Shown piece by piece: positions 48,908 through 64,000 of a DNA stretch of 64,000 nt. Origin of the DNA: Amorphochlora amoebiformis (taxonomy: Eukaryota; Cercozoa; Chlorarachniophyceae); assembly GCA_054601695.1 (NCBI GenBank), contig BAAHQB010000015.1, forward strand, positions 62,001 through 126,000. The letters are read 5' to 3'. A program made the position numbers and the translations under genes. The stretch's first letter is position 1. Each line of letters opens with the position of its first letter. The notes under the pieces were generated by a model that had not been told where the DNA came from, did not search any database, and was given only the letters and a program-made list of their open reading frames with translations.

Positions 48908-49347
48908 GTAGTATATATACTAGATAAAATACCATGAATGAGCGCGACAAGTTTTATCAACGATGATTTCTGAATGATATCTCGAGTGATCATGAACGAC
49001 TTCAAATCATCATTAACATTCGTTGTTTTCTCTATCTAACTACATGTATAGCGTCTAATCACATTAACTATATATCTCTACTAGATTCTCTAGCTATCTA
49101 GGCTATCACAGTGTGGCCGCTCATGCAGCAGTTTAAAGTTCATAAAGCGAAAGCTTGACTAGAGGACAGCTAGGATCAGATTATTTAGCATCTTTTAGTC
49201 CGCGGACTAGCCTGGTCCCTAGGTATCCGCGAATGGTCCTAGGACAATTGGTTATAGGACTAGTAGGAATAGGGTTAGGGTTAGACCAAGGATTGCTAGG
49301 GTTAGGGTCAGAGTTAGGATAGTTTAAGGATAGAGGTTTCAATTTGA
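48730..49347. other. Intergenic: CTAG-rich segment, TTAGGG units and a shared motif
   Basis: CTAG-rich from 48745 to 49250 with a TA tract at 48862-48902. At 49173-49205 stands a diverged copy of the motif GGATCAGATTATTCAGCATG seen at 55106 and 62939. TTAGGGTTAG units follow at 49268-49325. No gene seen. Confidence 0.75.
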
Positions 49348-49578
49348 TCATGAAATTGAGTCGTAAAGTTTCATACGTATATGAGACGAGCTCACAGAAC
49401 CACTAAGCTTAAGTTTTCTTTCTGCACGTCCTTGGGGCTCTTGTATCCCTGTGAATTTCACATTACAAAGACTCAGTTGCAGGCAGTTCAGCTGTGATGC
49501 GCATGCAGCCACCTTGGAATGTAAAATATCGCGAATTTTTCGCGCGTAATCAAGTACGAGGCTCTTCTCGGATGTCAT
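49348..49578 (-). CDS. Small ORF of 76 codons, unrecognised
   Basis: A TA-free minus-strand ORF with ATG and stop, in ordinary codon use: MTSEKSLVLDYARKIRDILH, then SKVAACASQLNCLQLSLCN, ending RMKLYDSIS. It may be a short intronless gene or the first exon of a longer one (donor-like GTGGCT inside). No family recognised; 49580-50247 beyond it is TA repeat with a duplicated TAGGTGTCACGTA-type block. Confidence 0.4.
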   Translation of the reverse strand: MTSEKSLVLDYARKIRDILHSKVAACASQLNCLQLSLCNVKFTGIQEPQGRAERKLKLSGSVSSSHIRMKLYDSIS

Positions 49579-49685
49579 AGCCTGTTGTGTAAGGTTGTGA
49601 TTTGTAAGTGATTGCGGATAGAATATTACGCAGTACGGTACACATGACTTGAAAAATAAGACCCGGTGAATACATACATATATAC

Positions 49686-49722
<37 letters not shown>

Positions 49723-49793
49723 ATATAATATATGTGTGTATATATATATATAGTTATTTATTTATGTGTGGGTATATATATATATATATATAG

Positions 49794-49824
<31 letters not shown>

Positions 49825-49861
49825 ATATACATATAATTATATGTCACGTATGATCATACGT

Positions 49862-49967
<106 letters not shown>

Positions 49968-50012
49968 TATATGTATATATATATATATATATATAATTAG
50001 GTGTCACGTAAG

Positions 50013-50063
<51 letters not shown>

Positions 50064-50096
50064 TATTTGTTTATACACACATGTGTATATACATGT

Positions 50097-50236
<140 letters not shown>

Positions 50237-50247
50237 AGTATGGTTAC

Positions 50248-50321
50248 CATGCGCAGCGCGTAAGTAGTCACACAGCTCGGTAACCCACTCATACTATTCA
50301 AAAGTATATGTACATGTGTAT

Positions 50322-50368
<47 letters not shown>

Positions 50369-50400
50369 CTCCATATGTATATATATCTCCATATGTATAT

Positions 50401-50434
<34 letters not shown>

Positions 50435-50473
50435 TCTTGCACAAAAGTATATGTACATGTGTATATACATACA

Positions 50474-50507
<34 letters not shown>

Positions 50508-50553
50508 CATATATATACATACTCCATATGTATATATATCTCCATATGTATAT

Positions 50554-50587
<34 letters not shown>

Positions 50588-50643
50588 TCTTGCAATATGT
50601 ATATATATATATATATTGTACATATATACATATAAATATACAT

Positions 50644-50702
<59 letters not shown>

Positions 50703-50774
50703 ACATGTACACACACGCATGTAATTTATACACATTTGCACACATGCACATGTATGGACATATATAAAGATGTA

Positions 50775-50830
<56 letters not shown>

Positions 50831-51030
50831 CACATATGCATAAATATATATGTAAACATATATACACACATATATGTGTATATGATAAAATTAGTAGAAA
50901 ATCAGCGCGAAACTATAATTAAGACCCGAAAAATAAAAATTAAAAATATATCGGCAAAAAGAAAATCTACTCTTTCCGAAACTCAGTCGTTACAACCAGG
51001 AAGCTCTTCCGCGATACCTCTTCTATACCC
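50248..51030 (-). CDS. Two exon-like segments, gene unassigned
   Basis: 51030-50998 ([11 protein letters not shown], after TATAG, donor CTG/GTTGTA) and about 50292-50248 ([15 protein letters not shown], after TTGAATAG, donor CATG/GTAACC) join in phase 0. They may be 3' exons of the long gene at 51.8-63.1 kb, but the phase of exon 51838-51799 fits only an alternative reading ([10 protein letters not shown]). Blocks AAAAGTATATGTACATGTGT at 50300 and 50445, and TACATTCTTGCA at 50420 and 50582, are copies around this intron. Confidence 0.4.
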
Positions 51031-51052
51031 TATATATACATATATATACATT

Positions 51053-51089
<37 letters not shown>

Positions 51090-51149
51090 AATTAAAGATA
51101 TTTACAAATCTCGAGACCTGTATACATTGAATGGAAAATATTGATACAA

Positions 51150-51180
<31 letters not shown>

Positions 51181-51322
51181 CATACATATATATGCTTCTA
51201 TGTGTAATATGCATGTAGTATATATAAAATACATACACATGTATAATGTACATATATTATACATACATATATATATATTTATGTATATATATATATACAT
51301 TATATATTATTGTTTATATTAT

Positions 51323-51372
<50 letters not shown>

Positions 51373-51395
51373 ACATGTATAAATACAACGTATAC

Positions 51396-51428
<33 letters not shown>

Positions 51429-51593
51429 CACATATATATATATATATATATGCGATAAAACCTGTCTATTGTTCATACATACATAGATACCATATTCAAA
51501 TATATATATATATATATATGTATATATATGTATATATATATTCATATTTATATATTTATATATTTATATACATATATATATATATACATACAC

Positions 51594-51650
<57 letters not shown>

Positions 51651-51798
51651 TTGACAGATATATATATATATAAATATAATATATATATATATATATTTGT
51701 ATAAGTATGTAATATATATATATATATATATAAGTTTATAATATATATATATATATATATACAATGATTATATATAATTTATTTCGATTAGCATTAAC

Positions 51799-63065
<11,267 letters not shown>

Positions 63066-63099
63066 CTTTATAATGTAGTTGTAGTTTATTTATGTGGTG

Positions 63100-63136
<37 letters not shown>

Positions 63137-63185
63137 TATAGGTATACATGTATATGTATATATATATATATATATATTATATAAA

Positions 63186-63234
<49 letters not shown>

Positions 63235-63247
63235 TATATTTGTAAAA

Positions 63248-63278
<31 letters not shown>

Positions 63279-63349
63279 TATGTGTGTGTAAGTATATATA
63301 CTACATACATGTATACATATATACACATATATACTATATTATATATAAT

Positions 63350-63400
<51 letters not shown>

Positions 63401-63458
63401 TATATGTATATACTTATTTTTATAAATAACATATATAAATAACAAAATATCTACATAC

Positions 63459-63529
<71 letters not shown>

Positions 63530-63566
63530 GTAAATATAATATTATATATATATATATGTATATATG

Positions 63567-63602
<36 letters not shown>

Positions 63603-63659
63603 GTGTGAGTGTGTGTGTGCGAGCGTGTATACGGATCAAAGATGTAAAATTTGTATATC

Positions 63660-63704
<45 letters not shown>

Positions 63705-63781
63705 TATACTATCACGTTTGCACGCGTGTGTGTAGGTGTACGTGTGCGCGCGTGTGCACGTGTGTGGAATTCTGGACTGTA

Positions 63782-63969
63782 ATGTCTCAAGGGTACGGAA
63801 GTTGGAAAGGTGGGCGTGGTACCAACCTCGGACTTGGTCTTGAAAATCCTCTGGCGCGAAACTTCGAGCTCTTGAAGCGACTTTTTAAGCTAAAGAGAAC
63901 GTCAAATACACAAAAAGGGTGTAACTTGGAACGCGTTTGTGCGTATCGGCTTTCGGAGCGGACGCACAG
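63782..63969 (+). CDS. First exon of a plus-strand gene leaving the window
   Basis: ATG at 63782, then [20 protein letters not shown], then [18 protein letters not shown], ending before a good donor CACAG/GTAAAA at 63970 in phase 2. The N-terminus is Gly/Trp-rich, the rest basic. Upstream (63695-63770) is a GTGTGT/CGCG-rich stretch that could be promoter or 5' UTR. No family recognised; the rest lies outside the window. Confidence 0.55.
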
Positions 63970-64000
63970 GTAAAAAAGAGATATTGAGCGATGAAGAATG

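Overview
The window is nuclear DNA of an intron-rich microbial eukaryote. A large share, by eye roughly half, is (TA)n microsatellite, and almost every gene is cut into short exons (about 20 to 110 codons) set in TA-rich introns. I rebuilt the genes by reading both strands for acceptor/donor pairs and requiring reading phase to match across every junction. TAG and TAA stops at gene ends fit the standard code. Two reconstructed proteins point to a plastid: a chlorophyll(ide) b reductase-type SDR of the NYC1/NOL family and a plant-type RimP. The SDR starts with a signal-peptide-like segment followed by a basic Ser/Thr/Arg-rich stretch, which would suit a complex (secondary) plastid. A chlorophyll-b alga such as a chlorarachniophyte would fit, but the lineage is an inference.

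Layout. About 0.7-10.2 kb (-): large unrecognised protein with helical-repeat-like exons and a PDZ-like segment. 10.5-14.8 kb (+): RimP. 16.9-21.6 kb (-): NYC1/NOL-type SDR, complete. 22.6-24.4 kb (+) and 24.4-24.9 kb (-): two unknown genes whose 3' ends meet. 25.1-27.4 kb (+): E2F-partner (DP) transcription factor, complete, with clean short introns. 28.1-43.0 kb (-): UAA/SLC35B nucleotide-sugar transporter, nearly complete over 15 kb. 43.2-48.7 kb (+): unknown Ser/Pro/Arg/Gln-rich protein of about 655 residues, head-to-head with the transporter. 49.3-49.6 kb (-): small ORF. 51.8-63.1 kb (-): long unknown gene of at least 18 exons. 63.8 kb (+): first exon of a gene leaving the window.

The most unusual signal is in the introns. 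At more than ten exon edges a block carrying the splice site plus a little exon is present in 2 to about 19 tandem or TA-separated copies. The copies lie on the intron side: 5' of the true acceptor or 3' of the true donor. Several minisatellites here are therefore arrays of splice sites. A second signal is telomere-like (TTAGGG / TTAGGC) DNA filling introns, in three places with the same non-telomeric motif. Two TTAGGC/GCCTAA or TTAGGG/CCCTAA stretches are arranged head-to-head.

No rRNA, tRNA, CRISPR array, transposase or virus-like gene was found. Exon boundaries were called by eye. Phase agreement and family similarity support most of them, but no transcript or database was consulted.
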